Of a stretch of DNA of 64,000 bases, positions 14,095 through 26,329 are shown in pieces. Position 1 is the first letter of the stretch, and each line of letters starts with the position of its first letter. The position numbers were made by a program, and so were the translations under genes. Source of the stretch: Membranipora membranacea (lineage: Eukaryota > Bryozoa > Gymnolaemata > Cheilostomatida > Membraniporidae); assembly GCA_914767715.1 (NCBI GenBank), contig OU612066.1, forward strand, positions 9,923,001 to 9,987,000. Direction: 5' to 3'. Under the pieces are notes generated by a model. That model had not been told where the DNA came from and did no database searches. It saw only the letters and a program-made list of their open reading frames with translations.

Positions 14095-14358
14095 TGGTCC
14101 CATGTGTCAATTTTGTAAGGATTTCGGGAGTAATAGCCCCATGGAAACGGCATTAAAGTCAAATTCCGATTGTGACGAATGACTTTTTGGACGCGAATAT
14201 CCATACCGTGTCAAAGGGATTACACGCGGCAGGCTGGGGTTCAAGTCCCGGCCGCGGCAGATTCTTTTCATGTTTTTCCCATCATGGGAATGGTTAGAAT
14301 CCACTGGATTCTAACCGTTCGAAATTGGAGTGAACCACAAAATCGATACATGGGACCG
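14095..14358. mobile_element. TIR element (MITE) with tRNA-like B box
   Basis: A 264-base element with terminal inverted repeats: tggtcccatgtgtcaatttt at the left pairs with the complement of the right end with two mismatches. TA lies outside both ends (Tc1/mariner-like target choice). Inside, ggttcaagtcc at about 14,238-14,248 fits the RNA polymerase III B box and sits in a small T-arm-like stem. Next to it is a 25-base perfect palindrome (ggttagaatcca, one spacer base, then the complement). It has no coding capacity. Confidence 0.65.
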
Positions 14359-17300
14359 TAGTGATTCAGTCTGAATTCGTGTAAAATATTAAAATTATTC
14401 TCTTTCTTTTGTTGTCCCTTTAATAAATTTAGGGGGAGTTAGAGGATTTGACACCAAAATCGGATAAATGTGACATTCTAGATAGCTGCTATTATGACAA
14501 TATTATATACTAGTGGACAGTGGACAGTGGACAGTGGTCACTGCGCTTCATACACGTTCTTTGCATGATATGAACTAATGTAGATTGGATAGCCGTCTCC
14601 ATCTCTGTTCAGCCCTCGAAATGAATTGCTTAATTTTTCTCTCCGTTTGTCTTGACATAAGCGAAAGGCAGGCTTACTAATTTTGCATCACAGGTACAGA
14701 ATTCCCGAATTGGGAAATATAAATCTTGCTTACAAAAAAGTTTGACAGCAGCAATGCTAAGCTGTGTCACGTAGTACTTTATTTTTTGCAGCAATCAAAA
14801 AGAGCAGGTGATTATATGTATAAGGTTTGGCGAGTACAATGAAAGGTGTTGTGGGGTCAGTCAAACTAAGATAAGTTAGACAGGCTGAAAAGATTATTTA
14901 TTTGCAACCTCTTAATATCTCTGACATATTTAATTCAGAAAGATAACAAAAAATAGAACAATGGCACTTTTTGATAAGCAAGAAAAGAAGGACCCTAACT
15001 CGTCTTATTTCCATAATCCCAGACATCGTGTTCTACTGACCAATGATAATTACCCATTCAGCTAATCTATTTTCATTCTTGCAAAAAAGCAGATTATTAC
15101 ATCATTAATTTGACGTTGTTGCATTCAGACTGTTTCTTTTACAATTTTCTGAATTACTAATAATATGTTCAGCTGCTTCCTTTGGACACTGCCTTTATAG
15201 AGTTATTATTAAGGATCGTCTCCTCATACACAAACACTAAGCAACAAGCGCTGTACAAAGAAATGATAAGGGAAGAGTCAGTAAGAGACAGGGCTATATT
15301 CAGGGATAGTGTAGGACTAAGTATTTGCATATGTGTTACCATTATAAAATTTGTTTTTAGATGGAGCTAAATTTTGCTGATGTGTGTTGCATGTTGTGAC
15401 ATTAAGAAGGCTATCTATGCTTTATCTGGTGATAGCCTGGGTCATTGTCGTCTAAGTGCTCAGACGGCTGCAATGCGAGCTCGTGGCATTACATTATTTA
15501 ACACTTAATTTCTTTGTATTGGGTGTTTGTCTGGTACTCAAACCACCACCTATCATTGCTAGCCTGAAATCCAGCTACTCTTTATATCAAAGAGGCAGAG
15601 GGGGACACATTTTTACTGAATGTAGTGTGTGCAAACACATAGTGGATCGCCGGTATTTTCAGTCCTGTTTCGCAAGGACCATGGTATTCGATGACATGCC
15701 AGTACAACATTGAAAACAACGGCAAGAGCTGGAAATCAAATTCACAGATCATAAGTACTCACCCTTAACCCTGCAACAACTCCTGGCTTCTATTATTTCC
15801 TGCTTATTGCAAAGAGCTACTTTTTTTTGTCATTTTCCCAAATAAAATACCTCAGACATAAAAGGAGTGGTATCTTGTCGTCAGGAATCCTTTATAGCTG
15901 TATGCTAAGCAATGATTTTATTTACCAATCAATAACCATCAAACTTTCTGATCCCTGCAAGAAAATCAAGTTTTACATAAGAGCTAAGGTACTGATGCCA
16001 CCAAACTCCTCTTTGTAACAAAGAGTAATGTGACCTAATCTGTGACTTATGTGTCGGTAACGTCAAGGTGTTAATCCTCTTCCATTACGAAACAAAGGGA
16101 GGCTAAAAAAGCCTATTCTGCTTATTGTTTTTTCATACAGAAACATGTCAGAAATATCAAATCAATTATGTAATTTTTTTGTTTTTCGCAAGGATTAAGA
16201 CAGAGCAGCTGAATGCTTGATTTTCATTGGTCAGCAGATTACGGATCTCGGGAAACAAGACTCCTGTGTTTCAAAAGACTAAGAGACAGCTTCTGATATA
16301 TCCTGCTCATCATAAGAGCTATATTTCTTTTTTTGTTACAAATCCGAGATATCAAGAAGTTGCACAATATGTTTATCTTTTAAGTTTACCCCTAAACTGT
16401 AGCTTGTAAAAGTTCATTACATGAAATTTGAAAAAATATATTGTATTCACAATTGGTGGCCATTATCTGTCAACTGAGTTACACCGAGAGGCCATGATAT
16501 CATATGTAAAAATACAAATCAATCAATCAATTAATAGCCATAAAGTATTACGTGACGGCCCACTTGTAGTTGCCATAAAACTTCCTTTTGTATTAATCAA
16601 GATCAATTTTTCCAAACATGTAAAACGTAGTAATCCTCTTTTATCACAACACAAAGGGAGGCACATAATTCTCATTTTATGTCAATTAGAGGCCCAAACA
16701 GAGATCCATCAAAATAAGATGGCTAAATTTCTTCAGAATTTCAGATACAATACAATGCAAGTATGTGCTCATACTGTGCTCCCCATGCTTGAAACATGAT
16801 GAAGTTGATACAGGAAATGCTTTTTTTACAAATAACGAGTTAGCTACCACATGGGCCTTGACCATTTTATATCTTTATTCATATGATATGTCACTCTGTA
16901 TGTTAGTTAATGTATGGAGTGATGTCTTTGTCTTGAATATGATTACTTGGAAGATTTACTAAATGGAGTTGAACATTTTTGGTAATTTGGATTATGCCAA
17001 CGGAAACAGTCTGAATGCAGAAGCGTCAAATCAATGATGTAATAATTGGCATTTTGTAAGTTTCAAAATAGAGCAGCTGAACACATGACTCCCATTGGTC
17101 AATTGAACACGGATCTGTGAGAATATGGAAATAGGATCTTGGGCCTGACATGTGATAGAGTCCGCATCTGTCATTTTTATGCTCACCACAAAGAGCTATC
17201 GTTCCGTGTTTTTTATCCATCTGAATCAAATACATCAGTGATATAAAGAAGTTGCACAATAATAATCTTAACAATATACCCACTTAACCATAACTTAGAT

Positions 17301-18090
17301 AATGCTTAGACATTTTCCTATCCTGCCAATTGATAACTTTTTAATAACTTGCTCATTTGATTTTTGCAAAAAATAAATTATTATGTGATGGTTTATGCAC
17401 TATTGCCATCAGACTTCCCTTTTGTAACTAAGATCAATATTTCCAAATCTATGACTTCTACCTGTAATGTAAAAGGGTTAATCCTCTTTTTAATCCCAAC
17501 ATAAAGAAATATTAATTAAACAGAGGCCAAAACAGAGATTGGTTTAATAGAAAAGGCTATTGTTTCTTCAAAACTTCAGATAATGTAACAGAGTATGTGT
17601 ATAAGGTGCATGTGACCACTGCCCACTGGATTTTAAGATTGTTTTACTTCAAAATTCAACCTATTAACAGCTTTAATTGACTTATTTTATATGAAACTTC
17701 ATGGGTCTCTTGGGACTTGGGTATCAAATCTCAAAATATAAACTTATTATGGGGACATTTAGAAAGCGGCGCAAATGCTTCCCAGCATCTGATCCTTGCA
17801 TATGTTCAGCAATACAGCATCATAAGCATAAGTATAAACCCTGTAGATTTCAGTCCCAAATACTAGGAGGGGAAATTTGAACAAATAACATCATAGGTGC
17901 TGAGTGCAATTGGTTCCAGTTTTCGTCTGGATGTTTTAAACAAAACTATCAATGAGCCTAAAGCGTTTCATGATATTAAAATCAGTTAACCCAACCAATG
18001 CCTTAGTAGATAGCATTAATTGTCCATTATCAATCAGCAGTAATGTCTCCCATGTACCATCACACATCCTAAAATTACCATTATCTTCAT
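14359..18090. repeat. Left arm of inverted duplication, repeat-rich spacer
   Basis: No gene. This spacer between relic R1 and copy A matches 45.5-47.9 kb in inverse orientation. For example, the complement of 15,433-15,482 (agcctgggtcattgtcgtct onward) reads at 47,000-47,060, and 15,860-16,000 reads inverted at 46,640-46,770. It also contains several copies of a dispersed repeat with the core cctccctttgt...aaagaggatta, here mostly inverted (near 16,080, 16,650 and 17,490). Confidence 0.65.
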
Positions 18091-18263
18091 GTAACAAAGA
18101 GCCATATTTCAGACTTCCAGCTCAAGCTGTACAGACAAAGAGGAGTTCAGCCACAGAAAATGTTATTACCCTTTATGTGGACTTGTGTGCTCATACCTTG
18201 CAGCCTGTGTTTGACAGTTGAAAAAAGTAAAACCGTGCATAATCGAGATCTGCTTTAGATAAG
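18090..18263 (+). promoter_or_regulatory. Conserved upstream region of copy A
   Basis: The DNA just before the signal-peptide exon (gagccatatttcagacttcc, then gccacagaaaatgttatt, then gtgctcatacctt) is conserved upstream of copy C (45,470-45,600, inverted). A detached copy lies at 36,830-36,930. Conservation in front of several copies suggests promoter or 5' UTR. No clear TATA box or initiator was identified. Confidence 0.4.
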
Positions 18264-21200
18264 ATGGCTGTGAATATTTTGGCTCAGTTTTGTGTTATTT
18301 TATTATCAGGTATGTACAGAAAAAGTCATTTTTACAAAGCTACAACTAGTTTAGGTTCTCGCATAACGATTGGAATAGTCATATGTATTACTTCATCAGT
18401 CTGACTTTACCCTTTTGGTGACATGAATGATCGAAGGTTTGGCATGATAAGTCACTATAAATGTTTCCTCAGCTGGAATATTGTGTTATTATTTCAATTA
18501 AAATTAGTAAGAAAACAGATCTATTATTTGTCATATTCATGCTTCATTTTCTACTTCATTCCTCGACCCATATTATGATTTTGAGAACTCTGACAATATT
18601 AGTTGTAAGATCTTCACATTTTTATTACAGGGAGATTGGTGGTCGCAGTGTGTCCCACGCTACGGCTCGTAAGGAGTAAAGAGAAAGCTAATGCTCCACT
18701 AAGAAGTGTATCATATCGCTGGAGGACAATGATGAAAAGTGATGATTCATCAGAGCTTATCGCCAGACAAGGTGATTTTTAGTCATGATTTTGAAGTCAA
18801 TTGTACAAAGGGGCAGTTTAGGCATTCAATGTAGTGAAACGCTTGTTTATGGTGCAGTCAATGTACATTATAGTCAGCATATTCTTCTCCATTCTTTTAA
18901 TAAATTTTATGGAGCCTATTATCATGCTTGCAATACTCTGACTGTGTCTATAACCAAATTACCAAATCCGGTTTATCTTCAATTCTTTATTTAAATGATG
19001 AGCTTTACGACCCCAAAAGTCTGTGATATGTTCTATTAGCATTGCCGGAACATCGGAAATGTGAGTGGAATGGAAAATGTTCTTCTCAACTGTTGTTTTA
19101 ATAACCCACAATTTTATTTGTAATGCATGATTTATATATATATATTTTTTTTATGACGATTGAATAATGTTTTCATTATTAGTTGGCACCTACTGGAATA
19201 ACATTAGAAGAGATGTTTACTCATTGGAGGGTGAAGAACACAGGAAATTCTATGTGATGCATATTTATAATCTGATTGATTTTTTTACTTCTAATTGGGA
19301 TGAAGTTGGCCAAATAACTGCAAACATTTCACAGAACAGATTAGTAGTTGTGGTGAGTTCAACTGTCAAATTATCAGAGAATAACTGAGCTAATAATTTA
19401 TAAAAATAAAAAATTAGGCCATAAAGTCATAATTGTCTGTACTACATCATGTGAGCTATACAACGTTAATGTTGTGCTAATTTAACTGCAGCTTTTGTAT
19501 AGTACTGAACATTGTGTGTTCATAATTATGGCTTTTCCTTTGTTTACTGTAAGCCTTCCTTAATAGATATGTTTTAACTCTACTTACATCGTCCTAAACT
19601 GCGTAAGATATACAACTGCCATGCACCGAATTTAGTGTTTTTGTATTTATTTCAGTTAACCACAATTTTGGCATTTGACTGTGTATTGTGATTGTGTATA
19701 GAAATCACAACACCTGACCAGATTAATCGCTTTCCGTAGTTTTCTCAAGTCTTAGCATTTTTCAGACCAGTCCTGACGAAGCACCACAGGAAATCTCGAT
19801 GTGTGCTAACCAGGTTTTTGAGTATGCAAGTGACAGTGAAAGTAAATGGCCGACACTCATTAAATATTTACGTAAGTATTGCCGCTATAATTTAAAACGC
19901 TGCAAAGCATCAAATCAGAGATGCTTTTTTCCAATCTTTATTGCCATATCAGATACTATTACAATGTATGCAACTTTATATTTGGCTTGAAAACTAATGA
20001 CATTTTAATTTCTTGTCTTTTCTTATGAGGGTTATGGAGGGACTGAAAGAAACAAAACTTCCTGTTCACTGTGACATCATAATGCAGTTAATGAGAGTAA
20101 CATTCCCTTATGGGAGGCACTCTTTCCACCATCAATCATTCATGTCAAGTAGACCATTAAATTATTTTCATGCAAATCTGCCTGATTATCACATGCATTG
20201 GTCTTTTGACCGATTGTTACCAAAGTAATCAGCCTTTAATTGAAAGTAAAATAATAATTCAAAATTTATACTCTTATAGATGATGGTAGTCAAAGATATG
20301 TCTGCGCTCTTCCAAGCAGACGCTTCACAAAAGTGAGACTGATGCAGCATAATGAATGCGAATACATAAACTGGAGGTTTAGTAGTTAGTCATAGAATGT
20401 GTTTGTGTTGTAGTCAAGTTTATTATTACTAATATTATTTCCCTTGCAACACTTATTGTACCATTTTGAGTGAACTGTTTCTAAATAGAATTTTATCAAA
20501 TTTTGTTAAATCACATTTGTCTAGATTAGAAAATGCAAACTAAATTCTTGACGTGTAACATCACATAAGCTACTGGTAACCAAGATTTGCATTTCCCAAT
20601 TCATCCTGATATCATTGTGTAGGTATAGCCTCCAAGTAGTAGTAATCCTCTTTTATGATGAAACAATGGGAGGCAAAAAATCATTTTGTTCCATCAGGTC
20701 TTGGTCTGAACCTAGATTGTAACGATGTGGTTTCTTAAGAACATAGTTTAGGCTAAGCGATATGGAATGACGTAAAACACTAATAAGCAGCTGCAGTTTC
20801 ACATAGGATTTGTGGATTGTTCAGGCACCAGTGCACCCTAAGCTATGAATTTTGTGTAAAACAGATCCTTAACAAGTAAACCTTTCATTCATTCCTGCTC
20901 AGTTCAAACAACCTTACTCTGAACAATTATGGGAAGCTCATATCGGCTGGGAAGATACTGTATGGTGTGCATTACATATATCATGGTGAGTACCCCAATC
21001 AATTTTTGTCTCACATCCATTTGGTTAAAGAATCTACTATCGGATATGATGGCCACCAGGCAAACCCTTGGGTGTCACACCTGATTCTTCATCTCCTCTG
21101 AAGCTCATATCTTGGTTTTCAAGGTCATTTGGTTTTGAAGAACAGGCTGCTGATTATTATAATTACATGTTGGGGTAGGAAGCACAATTCATACCATGAG

Positions 21201-23659
21201 CCTGATATTTCTTGATTACCGACTGCTTTCATACAGAAGTTTTTGAATTTTAGGTGCAATGCAGCGTAGGAGAAATCACAAGGTATGTTTCATGCTTCTG
21301 GGTGTAGCACTAACAATAAATCTAGAAAACACTTTTATAAGTTTAGTCATTCTCATAGTCATACAACAAGACACTGCAATCAGCACAAAATAACATTTGA
21401 AGACAGATTGTTGTTTTTCCACGAACTTTTCTTCTCTCTCTGTGTTTAAGGTCTTTGGATATGGAGCTCGCTGCAATCGACTCTACTATTCTTCAGAACT
21501 ATGAATTTGAATTGACTCACATCGGAAAAACCCTAGGCGAAAACCATATGTTACTTTTCTCCTTTGAGGGAAATATATGGGTAGTAAATTCGAAAACCCG
21601 CAATGTCACAGCCATCATATGGGATCAAACAACGAATATCTCTCAATTTTCTCAGCTTAAAAACGGTGATTTTATTATTTTTGACCAAGTAGAAATGTTG
21701 ATCAAGCTCTACAAAACCCCCAACGCTACAAGTGATATTTTGATTTGCAAAACTGACCATTGCTGTAGAAATGCGACAAATTCATGTCACCAATTTCCAG
21801 ACCTTGAAATTTCTCATGTGAAAGCTAATCCCCATATTAAAAGCGAAATCTTTTATGCTGATGGGCAAGCTTTGAAGAAATTTGTTATTGATGGTGATAA
21901 AATTACTACCTCAATTGTCTACCAACTAACTAAGCAGGAGAAGCTTTTAGGGTTTGCCTTCAGTCACAATTATAGGGTGATTAATATATTCTTCAAAGAC
22001 CAGCAACAAACCAACTGGATATCGTATAATATCAGCTCACAAAGCAGTCAATTCCAAGTTGAAATTGACAGCGAACACTTACTTATTCCGATGAATGTGT
22101 TTAGTTTATCCTACAACGCAATGCTGGTGACAGGACTTTACAAAACGCTGGAAATAATCACTGCAACAGGTGAGATATTCGCTGTCTGTCTCAATGCATC
22201 AGGGATAACACTGCAGTCTGAGTCAATCAACAACCAATGTGAGAAGTTGCAGTTTAAAAAAGTCACTTGTGATGAGTCACATATCTATGTGATAGATACA
22301 GATTGGAATCTACTTACTATAGACTACAAAGGTAAAGCAACTGAGAGGCGTTGTAACTGACCTTTCTTATGAAACTGAATGTTGTAGGTGACATATGCAG
22401 TACTGGTAGATACTGGATTCTGTTCTTACCATGTTATATAACGTCTTCCTTACTGTGTACTTAAGACAGGTTTAATAATTTTAACAGAAAAAGATGAGAA
22501 TGATGATCAACAGATATATTTACAAATTTAATTTTCAGTTCTTCAAGGTAGTGATCCACCATCCAGGTTACTACAAGGAAAACAGCAAATGAAGGTAAAG
22601 CCTAATCAAGTTATCCCAAATATGTTAGATGGCTGCAACTGTTTTTCACAGAGTAATGTGATTAATATCTACCCATGCTTTTATATGTGTGTCCTGCCAA
22701 ACTCAGAATCGGTTGAAATGTACTGCACACTTTAACCTCAACCAAAAAGTCAGAGCTTAAAGTGGCGAGTTGTCTTCACTTGCAAGAAGAGAAGACAACC
22801 ATGTTTATCCATGCTTCTTATAATTATTATTATCATAATTATTTTTAATAGAGCTCAAGTGGGAACAAGGTGTCATCATCGGTCTAGCAGCAGCTTTTCT
22901 CCTAACATCAATCATAGCAGTATGTGTACATATCAGGCATAAACGTAAAAGGCGACAGCTACAGAGCGTTAACGCGGCATACAGGAAAACACAACGGCGA
23001 ACAGGTTGGTGAATGTCTTCCTGATGAGGGACATAATTCCTGTTTTCTCTCACTTATTGATGATCGTATCTGATCTAATTGTACGTTTATATATGTGGGC
23101 AAGTACCATTTTTATTTCACACAGTAAAAAATGTTATAAAATATTATTACATTTAGACAATTTCAATGTCAAGAAAACATATCATGGTCCCAAACCATTG
23201 TCATACTTACGAACTAAGATAACGACAAACCAGTGAGTGTGATGATTACCAAACATCTGAACATGCAGTGAGATTGATTGATCTTATATGACAACCCATT
23301 TAACCAATTGCCACAATAAATTGTTTGATTCTTGCAATAATATGTCATTCTAATTTTCCAGTTCACTTTACATGCATAATATTGTCTCATCATCTCTGCT
23401 CTGATTTTTGCAGAGACTGAATCGGAGCCAAACATGTTAGAAATGAGAATACTTCATCCAGGAACTACTGCTACAAATGGTGATAGGTCTCAGACATCAA
23501 ACAGAGATCTGTTCAGAAACCAACAAATTATACCAAAACCCTGGAGCTCAGAAGAGATGCATACTAGCCCATATAATCACAAGGGGCAGCAAGAACAAAT
23601 ACAGAACTTCAATATGGCACACAGGAAATCTGATCTCCGCCTCCTCCTCCTTTGTATTG
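18264..23659 (+). CDS. Receptor-family copy A, 3' truncated by assembly gap
   Basis: Type I membrane protein of the local family. Exons: 18264-18309 (signal peptide MAVNILAQFCVILLS), 18631-18771, 19183-19352, 19766-19871, 20280-20332, 21254-21282, 21451-22331 (ectodomain), 22539-22594 (linker), 22852-23004 (transmembrane: GVIIGLAAAFLL), 23414 onward (cytoplasmic). Exons 2 to 6 have exactly the lengths of copy C (141, 170, 106, 53, 29), and junction phases agree. Oddities: exon 8 is 56 bases against 54 in C and E, so the frame breaks into exon 9 unless the internal donor caag|gtagtg is used. Exon 10 loses similarity at about 23,635, just before a 200-N gap, and the final tail exon is not found beyond it. 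The ectodomain frame is open throughout, so a secreted product ending shortly after exon 7 remains possible. Role unknown. Confidence 0.75.
21451..22360 (+). other. Exon 7 read-through end (possible secreted form), copy A
   Basis: If the donor after codon-split AAAG (22331) is not used, the frame continues ten codons and ends RRCN-stop. The same TGT AAC TGA end occurs at this place in copies C (SCCN) and E (RRCN). It could be the terminus of a soluble isoform made by intron retention. It could also simply be shared intron sequence after duplication. Confidence 0.35.
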
Positions 23660-23859
23660 NNNNNNNNNNNNNNNNNNNNNNNNNNNNNNNNNNNNNNNNN
23701 NNNNNNNNNNNNNNNNNNNNNNNNNNNNNNNNNNNNNNNNNNNNNNNNNNNNNNNNNNNNNNNNNNNNNNNNNNNNNNNNNNNNNNNNNNNNNNNNNNNN
23801 NNNNNNNNNNNNNNNNNNNNNNNNNNNNNNNNNNNNNNNNNNNNNNNNNNNNNNNNNNN
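23660..23859. other. Assembly gap (200 N)
   Basis: A run of exactly 200 N, the conventional size for a gap of unknown length. It falls where copy A's exon 10 should end and its tail exon should follow. Confidence 0.95.
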
Positions 23860-24125
23860 ATGACGCACATTATGACGTAATGTAAAAAGCCACTTTGGGC
23901 TCAACCTGTCATTTGTTGCTAGGTGATGTAGATGATGGTGATGTGGATGGCTGGTGTTCTTTCTCACATTATTGACATACTTTAGGCAGCATATGTCCAG
24001 ATAAACACTTAGTTCTGTCAAATTTAATGCTGCAAGACGCTCATCATAATGTTCTAACCATGGCAAAACAACCCTGAGACATAACTTCTGTAGTCTTTCA
24101 ATAATCTCCTTGTCCCCTTTTGATA
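23860..24125 (-). mobile_element. LINE fragment, C-terminal region
   Basis: On the minus strand the frame reads IIERLQKLCLRVVLPWLEHY, then DERLAALNLTELSVYLD. This is the pattern found after the reverse transcriptase of many non-LTR elements (ERLQK..LR, then ERLAALNL.TL). The body of the element lies in or beyond the N gap. It differs from the LINE family at 24.2-25.5 kb. Confidence 0.6.
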
Positions 24126-24212
24126 AGTATGTATATAATATATGTATATATATATTATATATGTATGAATATATATATATATTATAAATGTATATATATA
24201 TGTGCAATTTTA
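24126..24212. repeat. TA-rich microsatellite
   Basis: Imperfect (TA)n with some TG units. It lies at the 3' end of the LINE copy that follows. The related copy at 61.56 kb is also preceded by (TA)n, so the repeat may be the element's tail or its preferred target. Confidence 0.8.
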
Positions 24213-25530
24213 TTTTCACTCACCATCATACGAAGATGTTCTCCCGATGTGCAAAAACAAAATCTGGGGAATAACGATTCTATATCCAAATCCATTCTGA
24301 ATCTTTACCATATGTTGTCTCGCCTAAGAATAGATATTAAAGTGTTTGGCGATGTGTGTCGCCTGCATAGGCAAATGAGGAAAATCTAATTGTAATTTTA
24401 GATTGTTTATGAATATCGAGAATAGTGTATAGGGGCTCAATAGACCACTGAGAAACACCAATGCTTATTGGCAAGACTTCAGACAAAATTTCCCCAACCT
24501 TGCTGGAGTTGAGATAGGAAAGACATGATGATATTAAAAGGCGAGCCTTTTATGCCAAATTATAATCGAATCAGAAAAAGGACGTTTGGGTGAATATCTG
24601 TTGAGTACTGATAAGGGTAAAGGGTGTAACCACCATGATAATTCATTACAAAGCTATGAGGTATGGTTTGGACATTAGCTACCAACGGGAATGCTTTTTT
24701 CTGGAGTAAAAATAAGTCATTCAAGAGAGAGTTTGGCGGCAAAAAGAAAAATGATAGTAAAAGGTTAATAAGGTTTTGTTGTCAAGAAAAGGCCTACCAA
24801 GCTGTAGTATTGCTACTGATTTTGCTATTTGTCTACAGATGTAATTGGCATGGTCATGCCAGCTGAGCCTGTCATTTCACATTTACGTGGACAACCCCCT
24901 TCTACCATTAGACAACGTTATACAGAAGAAATTGTGATCTTTTCATGTTGATTATCATCTGATTGGTGGTGCAACAACCATTGATCATATTAAGATCTCC
25001 GTTGCAATTGAGTTCTAAGGTATTTGTGTTCAATCATGACTTATAAAGACCGTGTCATCTGCATACGCAAAACAATGCTGGATGCTAGATGCAAACAAAG
25101 GAAGCACCAAAATGTAATTACCTATGTGAGTATTGTACCCTGTGGAACACCTATGTCAAATGGAGGTATAGATAGAGCAGTCTTCCTCAATGAAAACAAA
25201 TTTTGGATTGTTCATTCTAGAAAGAGTTCAGAAGTTCAAGGGCTTTGTCATTGATACCAGTATTCTCCAGTTCTTTGGACAATATATTGGTGCTTTACAC
25301 AAACAAAGCCTTGCTGAAATCAATGAACATCAGAGAGAGTTTTTTGTGCTTCATTATTATTAACAATTCTAAACAATCCGAGAACTGCAGATTAGCAAGT
25401 AAAAATCCTTCTCTAATCCCATATTTTTAATCATGGAAAATTTGATTTTTGAAAGATAGGTGTCTGGGTGTAAAGGGTGTGATTTTCAACAAGCTTTGAT
25501 ACAATTGGTAAAACAGATATTGGACTATAG
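24213..25530 (-). mobile_element. Degraded non-LTR retrotransposon, copy 1
   Basis: Minus-strand fragments show reverse transcriptase signatures in order: LMFIDFSKA (motif A, about 25,300-25,345), GVPQGTIL (motif B, about 25,130-25,160), FAYADDTVFIS (motif C, about 25,040-25,075), then LQKKAFPLVANVQ in the C-terminal region (about 24,690). Many stops and frameshifts break it. The same element recurs at 61,563-63,580. The motif set fits the broad Jockey/CR1-type group, but I would not fix a clade. Confidence 0.75.
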
Positions 25531-26229
25531 TTTGATGGATCGTTGTGGTCACCATCTTTTTCCATCTATTTCCAATTTATCTTATCTTCATTCTCAAGCT
25601 TTCTTTTTTCGTCACTATTCAGAAAACATTCCGCTACTGGAATGAAATAGACTGCCAATAAAAGTGTTGAAAAAAATCTTTGCTATTTGGAAGTACTCTT
25701 GCAAATCTTTCAACTGCTGATTTTGGGACAAAATTGACATCTTTGTTCCTAATGTGTGTCACATCAGATGATTTATCAAGTGTCTTGCTGTTTGAAGCAG
25801 ATGAGTCATCTGTTTTTCCTCATCCATGGCGTAAATTCAAACAGCACCACTTAATTTTATTTTAATATTAGCAGTTGCCTCACCCTCGCCATACTCCCCG
25901 TAAAATAATGGTTCCTCTTCTTTTTTGGAGAAGTGACTCAATGACCCTGTTCAATAGATGATGTAGCATGAACACAATTTTTTTTATTTTAAGCACAGGT
26001 TCAGGTGGCATGCCGGGTTAATTCTCTATATACGACTGCAGGTCAGGATCATCACAACAAGAAAAACCATATTTATAGCTAGGTGTTATTGACCGTAATC
26101 AGCAGTTATATGAAGCATCTGGAGATGGATGGATTGACTTATTACTATCACTGACAAAAAAGCCATGAAATTCGGTACAGATAAGATATAGAAAAATCAA
26201 TTCTCTGTGGTAAAAGTTAAAAAAGAATA
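25531..26229. other. Intergenic stretch, no feature seen
   Basis: AT-rich DNA between a LINE copy and the LicD-like fragment. It has no supported gene. Confidence 0.4.
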
Positions 26230-26329
26230 TTGTTTAGCCACTTGCGTACCAAGATGACATCTATCAGCTGCCACGGGACGATAACTATGGAGAATCTTCA
26301 TATAGCCATTGGGGATTGTAAGAAATATG

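Noticed and set aside
23434-23885. Several open frames crossing the N gap
   Set aside because: Their length comes from unknown bases; only the exon 10 part before 23,635 is supported.
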